Under the pieces are notes generated by a model. That model was not told the origin of the DNA, did no database searches, and saw nothing but the letters and a program-made list of their open reading frames with translations. Shown piece after piece: positions 22,690 to 33,168 of a stretch of 64,000 nucleotides of DNA. The DNA comes from Plectrocnemia conspersa (Eukaryota > Arthropoda > Insecta > Trichoptera > Polycentropodidae): assembly GCA_009617715.1 (NCBI GenBank), contig VTFK01000066.1:1240001-1304000 (forward strand). Reading direction: 5' to 3'. Positions within the stretch are counted from its first letter, which is position 1. Every line of letters begins with the position of its first letter. The position numbers were made by a program, and so were the translations under genes.

Positions 22690-23370
22690 TTTTTTTCAAA
22701 ATGCGTTTTGCAACCAGCGCTCTTAAAATACCATATATAGGCATCTCAAATAGTTAAATATTAAAAATATAAGTTATAAACAAAAATCGCGAATAAAATT
22801 ACTTTCAATACCGTTTTTATTTATAAAGGTATTTATAACCACATTATAAATATTTTATAATTATTATTTTCAATGATAAATTTTGTGACCAGCGCTCTTA
22901 AAAGGTTATCTAAATATTTTTCAAATAGTTAATGAATAATAATATTACTATTATTAATAAATATATTACAAAATAGTATGAATATCACAAAATGCAATTT
23001 TTTAATACCGTATTTTGAATACAATTTGCATACTTTATAAAGGAATTCCATTTAATTTATAAATCATATTAAAAATTCACACACGGTACAAAAATCGAAA
23101 AAAGCCATGCTTTTAATACTATTTTTTTTATATAACGGTATTTAAAGCCAAATTATAAATATTTTTTATTAATTATTATTTTTATTATAAATCTTATTAC
23201 CAGTTCTTAGATTATTATATTAAGGGATTTCAAATAATAATAATAAATATTATACAGTATTACAGTATTTAATACCATACTATAAATATTTTATTATTAT
23301 TATTTTAATAAATATTCAGTAACCAGCGCTCTTGAAATATTATATAAAGGCAATCCAAGTAGTTTTTGAA
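22690..23370 (+). repeat. Degenerate tandem array with an ACCAGCGCTC motif
   Basis: Four irregularly spaced copies of a unit containing ACCAGCGCTCTTAAAA occur at about 22713, 22888, 23199 (decayed to ACCAGTTCTTAGA) and 23322. Each is followed by a TATATAAAGGCATCTCAAAT-like block and preceded by ACATTATAAATATTTTATAA then TTATTATTTT. An AATACCGTTTTTATTTATAA block sits between copies. Spacings are about 175, 310 and 123 bp, so units have suffered indels. Similar ATATTTTATAAAGGCATTA pieces recur at about 41945 and 42100, so the unit is dispersed as well. No coding capacity. Confidence 0.6.
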
Positions 23371-23812
23371 TAAGAAAAAAAATCTAAAAAACATTTTTAA
23401 TAATATAATAATTAAAAAAGACTGGCACAAATTAATATAAAGAAAAGTCACCTAAATTTATTTTGTAGAATAAAATTTTAATATTTTGATTCTAATATTT
23501 ATTAGTGATTATATTATTGATTAAATTTTTAATTTCAAGCGCTACAAACTTAGAAACCAATTTAATGTATTGTTATTCATAAAACATATTGTTTTTAGTA
23601 TACAGTACTCGAAGATTAATAAGATGGTTCAGGCCAAGAAAGGAGGTTAATGGCCATCAAGCGCGCGGTCAGGTTCGGCGCTCTTCATTTCCGACCGCCT
23701 AATAAACGACATTCTAAAGCAAATATCACAAACACTGAATGTATTATTTAAATTACAATAAATGTGTAGCTTATGATATTTAAGTAATCAAAATATATGT
23801 TCATAATTAAAT
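23371..23812. other. Non-coding stretch with a short GC-rich patch
   Basis: 23620-23710 is GC-richer (GGCCATCAAGCGCGCGGTCA) and carries CpGs but no frame. The remainder is A+T-rich. Confidence 0.45.
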
Positions 23813-23815
23813 TTA

Positions 23816-24232
23816 ATATATTTCTAATACATTTATATTATATTGGTCTGTTTGTAAGTTGCTTTGCTGCTTATGGTCATACAATAAGGAAACGATCACT
23901 TGTTGATATAAATATTTTTCGTGAGTAACGTAATCGTCTAAATCGCAAATTGCAAATTTTTTTCTGCATTTCGAAATCATAGTGAAATCGAACCGCGATT
24001 GATAGAAACTCACGGCTTCTAATAGCATTATATAGACGTATAATAATAAATTATAATGCGCGCAATAATTATGCGTTTTCGTGTTGTGCATTTTCGCCAT
24101 ACATGGATGTGGAACATACGTCGAATTCTTTGCGATGCACAAACGTAACATTCTTTCATAGGAAGGAGGCCAGTGGCGCGCAACCGTCGGCTGCCACACG
24201 TAACCAGACTCATTGGCGAGATCAGATTCCAT
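23816..24232 (-). CDS. Unidentified 139-codon ORF
   Basis: On the minus strand an ATG in good context (AACATGG) at 24230-24232 opens 139 codons to a stop near 23813. Residues 1-50 (MESDLANESGYVWQPTVARH, then WPPSYERMLRLCIAKNS) lie in moderate-GC sequence. Residues about 58-72 form a short hydrophobic run (YNLLLYVYIMLLEAV). The C-terminal half (FAICDLDDYVTHEKYLYQQV) is mixed polar. It is the longest frame in the window apart from the retrotransposon RT frames and is longer than expected by chance at this composition. I recognise no domain, repeat family or homologue; no promoter, poly-A signal pattern or splice pair was established. It could be an orphan gene, a TE relic or a lucky open frame. 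Confidence 0.3.
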
Positions 24233-24239
24233 GTTTAGA

Positions 24240-26157
24240 ATTTATATGAATATTCTTTTGCAATAAAGGAAATTAGCTACTCTTGGCTATTTTGCATATG
24301 CCAGTAAATTATTTGAGTCAGTGGAGACTACAATGTGTCTTTATAACTTATGTATAGTATCATTCATTTTTTGTACTGATAAAATATGTATCACTTAATA
24401 TAATAATTTACTGAATCCTGAAGTTAATCGCGTGTAAAATAATAAATATTAATTATTAGTTTTAAATATGGCTAAATTTATTTAGCAATTATTTTAATAT
24501 GTTTATACATCATCGTAGATTTTTGTATACAATACTATTTTAAACAGACTGTTTTTATAAAATACAACAATAATGGATACAGTACTATATATTGTATACA
24601 TTTAAATACCACCGCTGTTTTAAATCGCTTGATAATTGGTTATCAAGCGAGGGTAATCAAAAAATACATTTTTGACCCATTTCGCACGATCGAACAACTC
24701 ATATTTAATACAACGTCCTCGAGCCTTTTATTAGTATATTTAAATAAATAAAGTACTATACGTTATATACAAACCGTTGACGCAAACAAAAAGCGTTGCT
24801 TAATGAGAAATTCGTTGAGAATTTGAAACACAAATGGTACATTGTTAGTAGTTGGATATTTTTTGTTGTTCAACGTTCAACGTTCGGCTCGGAGTATGAA
24901 CTGCGAAATTAAATTTTATTGCCGTGGGTTTAAAACTATCTACGCTAATGAAAAAACTTTCGCAACAGGGCAAATATTTTCCTAAACTTTGTATCGCTTA
25001 AATGCGCTCAGGGCTGTGTCTTCCCTCGTTGATTGTTAAAGCAAAGTTCTGTGTACTACTACTACGTCTACCGCGTGGAATTGAACAGTAGTCGGACAAA
25101 GGAACTCATTCGGTCTAACTACACTTTATAGACATGTATTTGGTCAAAAGAACTCTAGAGCAGTGGCGGCCAACCGATGATCCGTAAGATAATTGTAGTG
25201 GTGTGATTTTAATATATTTAAAAATCGTAAATTTTTAGCGCATTGGTTATAAAAGTGTAGTAAAAATACAGACTAATGCAATTAAATTCTTAAATTTTCG
25301 TAAATAGCTGTGGTAGCAAAAAATGGGCGAGCACTAAACCTCCTTAGAGCAAAAAAAGTGTCAAATTATATTTAAATGTTAATGTTATGAAAAAATATGG
25401 TTGTATTTCACGCTATGGGACATTTTTATTTATATTTATTTATATTTATATAATTTATTTATATTTACATAATTCAGCATAGGTAAGAAATAACTCATTC
25501 TGCGGTTACAATTTGTTACATTAAAATTATGAATTTAATACGTATATATTTAGAAAAAATATGATGAGTACATTTAAAATATTAATATTAAAATTAAATT
25601 TAACTTTATTTGCTTAAAGTTGCAAGAATTCCTTAAAATAATATTTTTTAATCTACTTACAATTATTTCTAGTTGTTTTCTAAATTCAAATTTAGTATTT
25701 CTAATCCATTTTTCCTCTAGTATTTTTTTGGTTACCATTATTAGTACACATTTTGTTAAAATAGTTATTGGCAAAATTTTAGTCTTTTGTGTAAGCATCA
25801 AAAGGCAAATTCAACAATTTTCTTATAGACGTGACACAAATATATATATAATACATATATTATATATGATATATTTTAGACGTGACACTGAAATTAAATA
25901 CAGATACACAATCAAGAAAAACGAATTTTATTATGTAAAGAATTTTATTCAATAGCACAAGAGTGTTCACAACGTATATGTCAAATTACATATTCATTTC
26001 AGTTTATATATAATATGACTCGTCAATTGTATTTCAAAAAAATAATAAAATCGGCTTTATTTGCATGTCTATAATATGATACTAATATAATCAGTAATCT
26101 GAAAGACCTCCAATTTCATATGAACTCTAAAGTTTTTAAAATCCTATCGTATCTAAG
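24240..26157. other. Non-coding stretch with low-complexity runs
   Basis: Contains a perfect 10-bp hairpin at 24626-24649 (CGCTTGATAA/TTATCAAGCG, TTGG loop) and a moderate-GC part at 24820-25190. A hAT-type end-like CAGTGGCGGCCAACC lies at 25162-25176 without a partner. There is a TTTATTTATA-type minisatellite at 25427-25475, and two AGACGTGACAC copies 51 bp apart (25827, 25878). No gene is supported. Confidence 0.45.
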
Positions 26158-26230
26158 AACGGAATAGCTTAGTCCGTAACGTCTCAGACTAGTGACTCCG
26201 AGGTTGTTGGTTCGAGCCCCGGCTGCAGCA
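26158..26230 (+). mobile_element. tRNA-derived SINE-like head (pol III A-box and B-box)
   Basis: TAGCTTAGTCCG (A-box-like, 26165-26176) and GGTTCGAGCCC (B-box, 26209-26219) are exactly 44 bp apart, the spacing of a standard tRNA. Between them is GACTAGTGACTCCGAGGTTG, a run commonly seen in insect tRNA-like SINE heads. Folding by position fails: the acceptor arms (AACGGAA against CTGCAGC) pair at only two of seven positions and the anticodon stem does not close. It is therefore not a working tRNA but fits a decayed SINE head. A poly-T/A-rich stretch follows. Family F copy 3 lies about 450 bp downstream, but linkage is unproven. Confidence 0.5.
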
Positions 26231-26654
26231 CTCAATTTTTTATTTATAAAAAATGCGCTATTATTAAAAAGCCAGCCTCAGTTACAGTGACATCTATTAG
26301 TTATAAATTAAATTACACATAATAATTTATAATTATTAATTAATATACATATCACCGAATCCCAGACTTTCAATCTCGTTGTTAATACTTACTTGTAGGT
26401 ATTCATTATATCTGATTGGCAATAGATTTACTCCGTTGAAACGCATTGGGCTCACGCCTGTCATGTTACAACGGAGAATTTAATAAAAATAAATAAATTT
26501 ATGAGCATTATATAATTAAAATCCCAATAAATTACCGCAGATTTACTTTTCTGAGATTTTCTAATCTCAATGATAAATATTGGGGGTGAATAAAAAAAAA
26601 TCACTGTCGATAGTCTTTGATTGTAAGTTGTAGGTACTAGCTTAAAATTAATAG
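26231..26654. other. A+T-rich stretch with a hairpin
   Basis: 8-bp arms CTCCGTTG (26431-26438) and CAACGGAG (26469-26476) enclose a 30-nt GC-richer loop. The rest is A+T-rich and unassigned. Confidence 0.45.
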
Positions 26655-26768
26655 AATAGACGACACTGATTTAAGTCTGGTTTCTCACTACTTAAAGCAT
26701 TGATTGTGTTGACTTCGTTGTATCGCATTGGAATTTACAAAGGCATATTTACAATAAATAAAATTATG
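26655..26768 (+). repeat. Dispersed repeat family F, copy 3
   Basis: Contains ACTGATTTAAGTCTGGTTTC, GCATTGATTGTGTTGAC, then ACAAAGGCATATTTACAATA followed by AATAAAATTATG. These are the same ordered blocks as copy 1 at 2330, including the shared 3' end. Confidence 0.55.
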
Positions 26769-26934
26769 GGCGAACTATGAAAATATACCTTTTTGTTTCA
26801 GAATGTTAAGGGTCAGATAATTCATAATAAATAGTTTTAAATTTTCAATAAAAAATAGTAATTCTACTGGGGTAGGCCGCAATATAGTAAATTTCTGTAT
26901 GTGAATGGATAAAATGGATATAAAGCTTTTTTTG

Positions 26935-27562
26935 TTAACCCTTAAATGCATGATTTTACTAAATTAAAAATAAAAATATTTTTGTACTAAAATTAGGCTG
27001 AAAATAACGGCAAAAATAATTAAAAAAATATTTATGTTAATTTGTGGATTATATTGTTGTAAAAAATGCTTGTTGTAAATATGCAACATCATGCAGAACG
27101 CGAACAAAATATATTAAAATTAAAAACATACAAGTGGAAATTCTTAAAGCTATTTTTCTTCTTATTAAAACATAAGACCACAATACATTTTTCACACACT
27201 GTAAAATTCCATTGCATTTCGGCATTTGCATATGTTCTTCTTGGTCAATACGAGCCAGTATCTACAACTGTATGCTTTGATTATTTTATGCAACTATTAC
27301 AAAAAATAGAAATAAAAAATAAGTAAACAATGGTAGACTAGCCTTTTTGGAGTATATAAATTAATTTTATTTCGTTTTATATCCACTAGCACCAATGAAA
27401 ACAAATTTTCAAATTCCCAAAAAATATGACACATTTGCGCCCAATGAATTTTAAAATAAAATTGCATTATCACGCGTACAGAGACATCTATCGGTGTAAT
27501 TAGAATACACGATGGCTCGGCGTTTGTTACACCTATGTAACACTATACACTTAAGGGGTTAA
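26935..27562. mobile_element. Candidate piggyBac-like non-autonomous element flanked by TTAA
   Basis: The left end TTAACCCTTAAATGCAT (from 26935) and the right end, read inward as TTAACCCCTTAAGTGTAT (from 27562), match over about 15 of 17 positions allowing one gap. Both outer edges are TTAA, as expected for piggyBac-type target sites. Length is 628 bp. An 86-codon ATG frame (27066-27326) lies inside, but its sequence is lysine/phenylalanine-rich and unrelated to any transposase I know. The imperfect ends suggest an old insertion. Confidence 0.5.
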
Positions 27563-28953
27563 ACATCTAATAATATTAGAAAGTTTTTTATTCATTTTTT
27601 ATATTTTTCTTAGTTAAGAACAATTGTTTTAATACATACTTTTTAAAACATCGCGTAAGATAAGTTTAGTTACTTATCAAGATATTTATTATTGTCAAAT
27701 TTTTTAAGAAAATATATATTGTAAGTTAATTAAAAGCACGGTAATCCGCTATATCCCATATAGATATTTATATGTAGAGAAAGTATTTCAATTAAGTTTC
27801 AATTATAAAACTGTCATATTACTGTTTTATCTTATTTTTCACTTGAGTATTATAATAAAGCTAATTTTGCAAAAACAATAAAAGCAGTTATACTACAATT
27901 TTAATTTTAATTATAAGAGTAATTAAATAACCACCATAAAGCTTGCGCCAGAGTCCTTTATAGACCGAATTACTTTTATGCACCTACATTATATGGTATT
28001 GTGGAGTCACCTTAGTAAATTAACCTACATAAGTTAACTAAAACTTTCATTGTTAAAGCCTAGACTAGCGAAAAATGATATAAACGAGAACTGTATGGTG
28101 CATCATGGCCTATTTTAAAGTTATTTTGCTGTGCAGACATATAAAGCTCAATCAAACATGATAGGTTGGTAATACGATATAAAATTTTTAATAATATATA
28201 TCAATTTATAAAAAAAATATACTTGTCAATGCAAATTGAAATTTGTAAAAGTAATCTAGGTTCTTAAGTATCTTACCATTAATATCTTAGTAAAGAAAAA
28301 ACAGTTTAAAAGAAAATGCTTAAAATTTTTGCATCGCATTACAAAATAAATCTTTATTTGTAAAAGTGGATATTTAATTAAATTTACAGTCCATGAGTCT
28401 AATAAGATATTCGACTTCATGTTTCAGTGAGTCTATTCTTACGGATATTTCCTGGCTCAGTCCGTCCGCGGTTGGGTGCACAGTTTAACTCTTAGATGGG
28501 ACTTATATTATTTTTAAATTAAATTTCAGAGAAAAGAAAAAATCCATTAATATTATTATTTATTTAAAATTATGTTTATTGTGAAACAAAATCCAGTTGT
28601 TTTTATAGTTCAGGTTGAACTCAAGATTTCATATATCTTAGTTGGATCGGAAAGTTGGCGTGAAGAGGGAAGCGGCTGCTTTTTAAGTCGCCTGAGTCTC
28701 TCTTGTTGAGAGGATATCAATTGGAAGTTATTCTCGCTAGGGAATTTTAATTAAATTGAATGATATGCGTTATATTCGTACGCTTGGTCTGACTGAAGAA
28801 AGTTTCCTTGCTCGCTCACTCTTGATCTGCTTTCTTATTAGAATATTAAAATTTTTATCAGAATTTGAAGAAGTGAAGGTTTGGTAATCTCGCACTTGTT
28901 ATTTCACATTCAATATGCTGCATTTTTAATGCAGCATTTGTAAAGGTTCTGAA
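27563..28953. other. A+T-rich non-coding stretch
   Basis: No gene recognised. A block at 28590-28830 is moderate-GC (GGAAGCGGCTGCTTTTTAAG) and might include a scrap of family D-like sequence (GGTTGAACTCAAGATTTC), but this is too short to call. Confidence 0.45.
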
Positions 28954-29599
28954 TAGGGATTCCAATCCCGGGCCAAAATTTTGATCCCGGGATTTCGGTA
29001 TTGCAATTAGTCGATCCCGGGATCCCGGGACCAGTCCCGGGATAATTTTCATGTTATTTTATCGATAAAAATAATTTAAAATGAATAATACAATATATTT
29101 TTACATCTGTTTTTTATAACGTACAATGTATAAAAGTACGTATAATTTTAACTTAAAATTTAAAAAAAAAAAAAGGGAAGGTCTTATATATTTATTTGAG
29201 AAGAAAAAAATGAACTTTTGACAATGTATGTACATAGGTATGTACATTCATAGATACAATTAATTGAAAACATTATTTTGAATAAAACTCACGAAGTAAC
29301 ATCAAAGCATCAAGTGTTTTATCATTTAGCCTTGATCTGCTTTTGGTTCCTTAGCAGCCTGCTGCTGAAAAAGCACGTTCAGACTCACAGCCTCAAAGAT
29401 TCACAGATGACACGTGCAACTCGCGCAAGTTTGTACAGAAATATAACGATGTTGTCAATAATAATTCGATTGTGCTTGATAAATCAACCAATCCGAAAAA
29501 TTCGGGATTATGTTTTATAATCCCGGGACTCATCGGGTATTGAAAATCGTTCGGGATCCCGGGATCCCGGGATTCGGGATCCCGGGATTGGAATCCCTA
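28954..29599. mobile_element. hAT-like non-autonomous DNA transposon with target-site duplication
   Basis: Perfect 19-bp terminal inverted repeats TAGGGATTCCAATCCCGGG (28954-28972) and its complement (29581-29599). They are flanked by an 8-bp near-duplication, GTTCTGAA (28946-28953) and GTTTTGAA (29600-29607). An 8-bp target duplication with A/G-starting short ends is the hallmark of the hAT superfamily. Both ends carry clustered subterminal CCCGGGAT/GATCCCGGG repeats, typical transposase-binding arrays. Length is 646 bp, far below an autonomous hAT. An internal frame (29278-29520, no ATG start) is not a recognisable transposase; another frame through 29355-29410 reads PAAEKARSDSQPQRF, which is only faintly suggestive of a hAT dimerisation region. 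Confidence 0.9.
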
Positions 29600-29607
29600 G
29601 TTTTGAA

Positions 29608-30299
29608 TGGCCGTTTTGGGTGTTCATACGGGTTTATGATCTTCACGTACAAAATGCACTTGTCGGCATAACGATTTTATTTTGTTATAAATTATTAAAT
29701 TTTTCTTTATCCAATTTAGACACAAATAATTAAAATATCGAGTTCTAAAGGAAAACATATTTTTTGAATAAAAAAATATTTTCATAATTCATTATATTAA
29801 ATAACAAAAATATTGTAAATTCTACTTAGGCGAACAAAATTAAAAATACCTCAATGAAAAAAACTTGTTGTAATAGTATTATTCATTTCACTGATTTCAT
29901 CTTATTGCATTATTTCATGCGTACAAACGCTATATGCCTATACTTATGGTTAGTAACAAAAATCAATAAATCTTGCCCGTCTTACGATTCAATCTCCACC
30001 CTTACGATTACATCTCCACCGTGAATTGTAAAATAATATAAATCTTTGAATACGTTGTCACTTTTCAACACCCACTTAATTAATTTCACTTTAAAACACT
30101 TGCAATCTGCTATCAAAATAAAGAATCAAACAACCATACTTCAAATTAGAACAAACCGGTTCACAATTAGAACGAAAATCGAAAGTGCAACGAAATTTTT
30201 AGAACCGGTTTGATGAGTTGATTGAAAGCGACTACACTGCTCGATCAAATTATATTATTACAATTGAAATTGCACTTTTTTAATTTCACAAAGTTTTAC
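29608..30299. other. A+T-rich non-coding stretch
   Basis: Contains a direct repeat of (C)TTACGATT(C/A)AATCTCCACC-like sequence at 29982-30018. Nothing else is recognised. Confidence 0.45.
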
Positions 30300-31330
30300 T
30301 TTAGGTAGTACGTGACTATGGTGAAACTGTGTTTAGATAACGAGGCGAGAGAAGATCCCTTGTTTGATACTTCAGAAGCAAAGCGTTGAAAATTGCGATG
30401 CGAACTAAAAGGGTCTCTCTGTGTTTGTTCTCTATACGTTTTTTGTAAATTTAAAACAGAGGTAGCCAACTGTTTTACAGTCAAAAATTCCAACACTATT
30501 TAGTATTTTATAGGTAATCTCAAAATTAATGTCGTTTTTAATCGAACAAAAAAAAAATCACTTTAAAATGTTTATTTTTAATTATTAATTAAACTTTTTT
30601 TCTAAAGATATAACTTTTTTTCACTTTGCTATTTTTTAAATTTTATTAGCATTGAATGTTGGAGGGTTTGATTTAAAATATTCCTAATCCATTTCACATT
30701 GTTTGCTTTTTTTCTGTTGCATCGATCGAAAGATGCAAGGTCTGGAAAATAAGATGGATGAGATGAAACTTTAAATTTCGCATTATCGTGCTGTAGAACA
30801 ATTGGACTTCTGTCGACAAGTGCTTCACCGCGTCTAAAATTGCGACTTTATAAGGAGAATAGCTCACTCCATTCTTAAATTAGCGTGTATAATTTCTAGA
30901 AAGCGTCTCATAAGAAATTCTGAAAATAAGGACTATACTACTCTTATGGCCACCGGATAAAATGATGCCGGTTCATTTTAGTTTGCCATTGTATGAGTCA
31001 TTTCCCTTTTGGCAACCGAGATGCCTTTCCGGGAATGCGAAGAAAGTAGTATCGATTCTGTCTCGGTTCCAGCAGAACGTATGGATATGAGCGCTAGATA
31101 TTAAATAATTTCGCTCTCTTCGAAAATGCAAGAAGAACATTTGGCCGCAATTCTGACGTGCCAGATAAATTTCACGTTTTCACGCTCTCGTTTCAGGCGA
31201 AAGAGAGCCGACTGGCGTCGTTGAGAGCAAGAGTGATATCCGAGACGAGAACTTGGAGCGAAAGTTTGCCTCAGTTTTATTGGTTTACTTAAGGAAATGC
31301 TTTGGGCGAATATTATTTAGCCATATACGA
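30300..31330. other. Mixed-composition unique segment
   Basis: 30300-30500 holds a 66-codon minus frame of unknown nature. CAGAGGTAGCCAAC at 30457-30470 resembles a single hAT end. 30960-31290 is moderate-GC and CpG-containing (CTGGCGTCGTTGAGAGCAAG), repeat-free and possibly regulatory. No gene is established. Confidence 0.35.
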
Positions 31331-32547
31331 AAGAAGGACAATAAATTAACGACTAGTGTTATTTATTATTGCGATTAAACATTTAAAATAAATAATTAAA
31401 ATATATATATTACACCGTGTCAAACACCTTATCAATATCTAACGGAAGCGAATCGCTGCTCTTCTTTGTATTATAATTAGCGGTAATGGTTTTAATATGC
31501 AAGAGATGCAATTATTAAAAACGTTCGTTGATAATAACACCATGTAATGCTTTGCAATTAAATACAAATTATATATATTTTATTTAGAATTGAATTCATG
31601 GTTATATAATTTGTGCATGCGGTGAATTTCGAAGTCGTTAATTGTAAACTGTCGCCTCAAAAGATCGCAGACACGAAAGCGATACGGAACTTCCCACGCG
31701 ATGCTGAAATTTTGCAGCGTTGCAAAAAATGCATTTCGATTATGCAAACCGTGGGCGAAAAGCGAAATGTACTGAAAAAAATAAACAGATTAAATAAATC
31801 ACACCTCCAAAGCCACTGCCAAACGGTACGTCATCAAATTGGGAACACTGACCCTTCTCATTTCTCACTTCCTTTTTTATACACACATAGCTCATATAAA
31901 GAAGTTAATATTATTTATTTATATATATGTATTGTTTATTTTTAATTACGTTTAAAATTTAATTATCTATTATTGATAAATGGGATTTAATTTGTGAAAG
32001 CAAATCTGTATTGATTTGAGTGGATTTTGCCTAAAGCACAGGATTGGTCGAGTAGAAAATGTAATAATTGAGTTAAATTGGAATTGATAAATGGGATGGT
32101 TTACCGTTAGCACACAGTGTATACCGGAAGCGCATTGATAAGAGGTGACATGCCATTTCCTGTTTCCATACGACGGACGTTGCGGTGCGAAATGGGAAGC
32201 TGGGGTTCAATGCCGTTGAGTCTATAAATATAGAATAATACCCCGTTGAAAATATACTTGTGTCATATACGTTTATTTCAATATTATAAATAATTTTACA
32301 GACAAACTAATTATAAATAATATTCATGTTACTGGTTTATAACCATTTTCATGTTTACAATTAGTTATTAGCTTAATTTAATAAAAATAAGAAAATAAAA
32401 CAAAACGTTTGTGGTTAGAAAAAAATTAATAAATCTTTCACAATAAAAATACAGGAAAATAAAATTGGTGATAGTTTAAATAAATTTCATTGCAAAACTG
32501 GAATTATTGATATGTTCTCTTTAACTTATAAAAGCAATATTTACTTT
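31331..32547. other. Non-coding stretch with an unidentified GC-richer patch
   Basis: 31613-31870 is GC-richer and open in one plus frame for 110 codons, but the frame lacks an ATG at its start (GTG) and ends in A+T-driven residues. A donor-like ACGGTACGTC lies at 31824 and a pyrimidine-rich acceptor-like TTTATTTAG at 31579-31587, but an in-frame stop separates the acceptor from the frame. 32085-32230 is also GC-richer. No product is recognised. Confidence 0.35.
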
Positions 32548-33168
32548 GGCATTTTATGCTTGTATTAAAATTCAATTGTTGTTTTTATTGTAGTCACCGG
32601 TATACAAGATTAGTAGGTTAGTGTGGTTTCGGCACATATTTTAATAATATTTTCTGGTATGAATATGCCAGTGTATTTAAGGCTAATATGTAATATTTAA
32701 GATGAGTATAAAAAGGTGTTTATTATTTTTATAGCTATATTTGGAATGACTTGTAATTTAGAAAAATAGTATTACTAGTGTTACTCCATACCACAAGCAT
32801 ATGTTAAAATGGGTTTAATTAATTGCTTATAGATTAAAATTTTGCGCTTTTTCTATTAGATATAGTTCTAAGGGTTGAATAGCGGCAAGTCCCTTAAAGC
32901 GAAGTTCAAAAATATGTTTATTAAATTTAAGCATAGAGTCCAGGTGTAAGCTCGAGTATTTGACTTGTTTTCCGATTGACGTTATTGTCCTCTTCATTTA
33001 GGAGAAGTGGTGGCAAAGTTTGTCTACGTTTTGTGAAAATAATTGCTTCTGATTTAATTCGGTTGATTTTAATTTTCCTCCTCTCATAATATTTTTTCCA
33101 GCTCTTTATAGTTATCGCCAAAAACATCATTGTATTTGAAAGTTCGTTGAGAATCTGGATTAAATTTA
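32548..33168 (-). pseudogene. Jockey-like non-LTR retrotransposon RT fragment (element A, copy 1)
   Basis: Minus strand, from 33168 downward. It encodes the post-catalytic region of an insect jockey-type reverse transcriptase: KIKINRIKSEAIIFTKRRQ (within the ATG-started frame 33130-32927), then DSMLKFNKHI, then after frame changes ALAAIQPLRTISNRKSAK-like sequence. It continues with KPILTYACG plus WSNTS (around 32780-32830) and LQVIPNIAIKIINTF. In this family KSEAIIFTxRR follows the palm domain and RPILTYACPVWSNTS marks the thumb. The catalytic YADD region and endonuclease are absent. Several stops and frameshifts show it is dead. The 3' end shares GGCATTTTATG (plus-strand view) with copy 2. 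Confidence 0.75.

Noticed and set aside
25162..25176. hAT end CAGTGGCGGCCAACC; similar single ends at 30457 and 38217
   Set aside because: No inverted partner or 8-bp duplication could be found for any of the three.
26158..26230. Functional tRNA gene
   Set aside because: A- and B-boxes are correctly spaced, but the acceptor, anticodon and T stems do not pair when positions are numbered as in a tRNA. It is kept only as a SINE-like head.
28858..29052. 64-codon minus frame crossing the left hAT end
   Set aside because: It straddles the transposon border and consists of translated CCCGGGAT repeats.
31613..31945. 110-codon plus-strand gene
   Set aside because: The frame has a GTG, not an ATG, at its start, is preceded by an in-frame stop and ends in composition-driven residues; no family resemblance.
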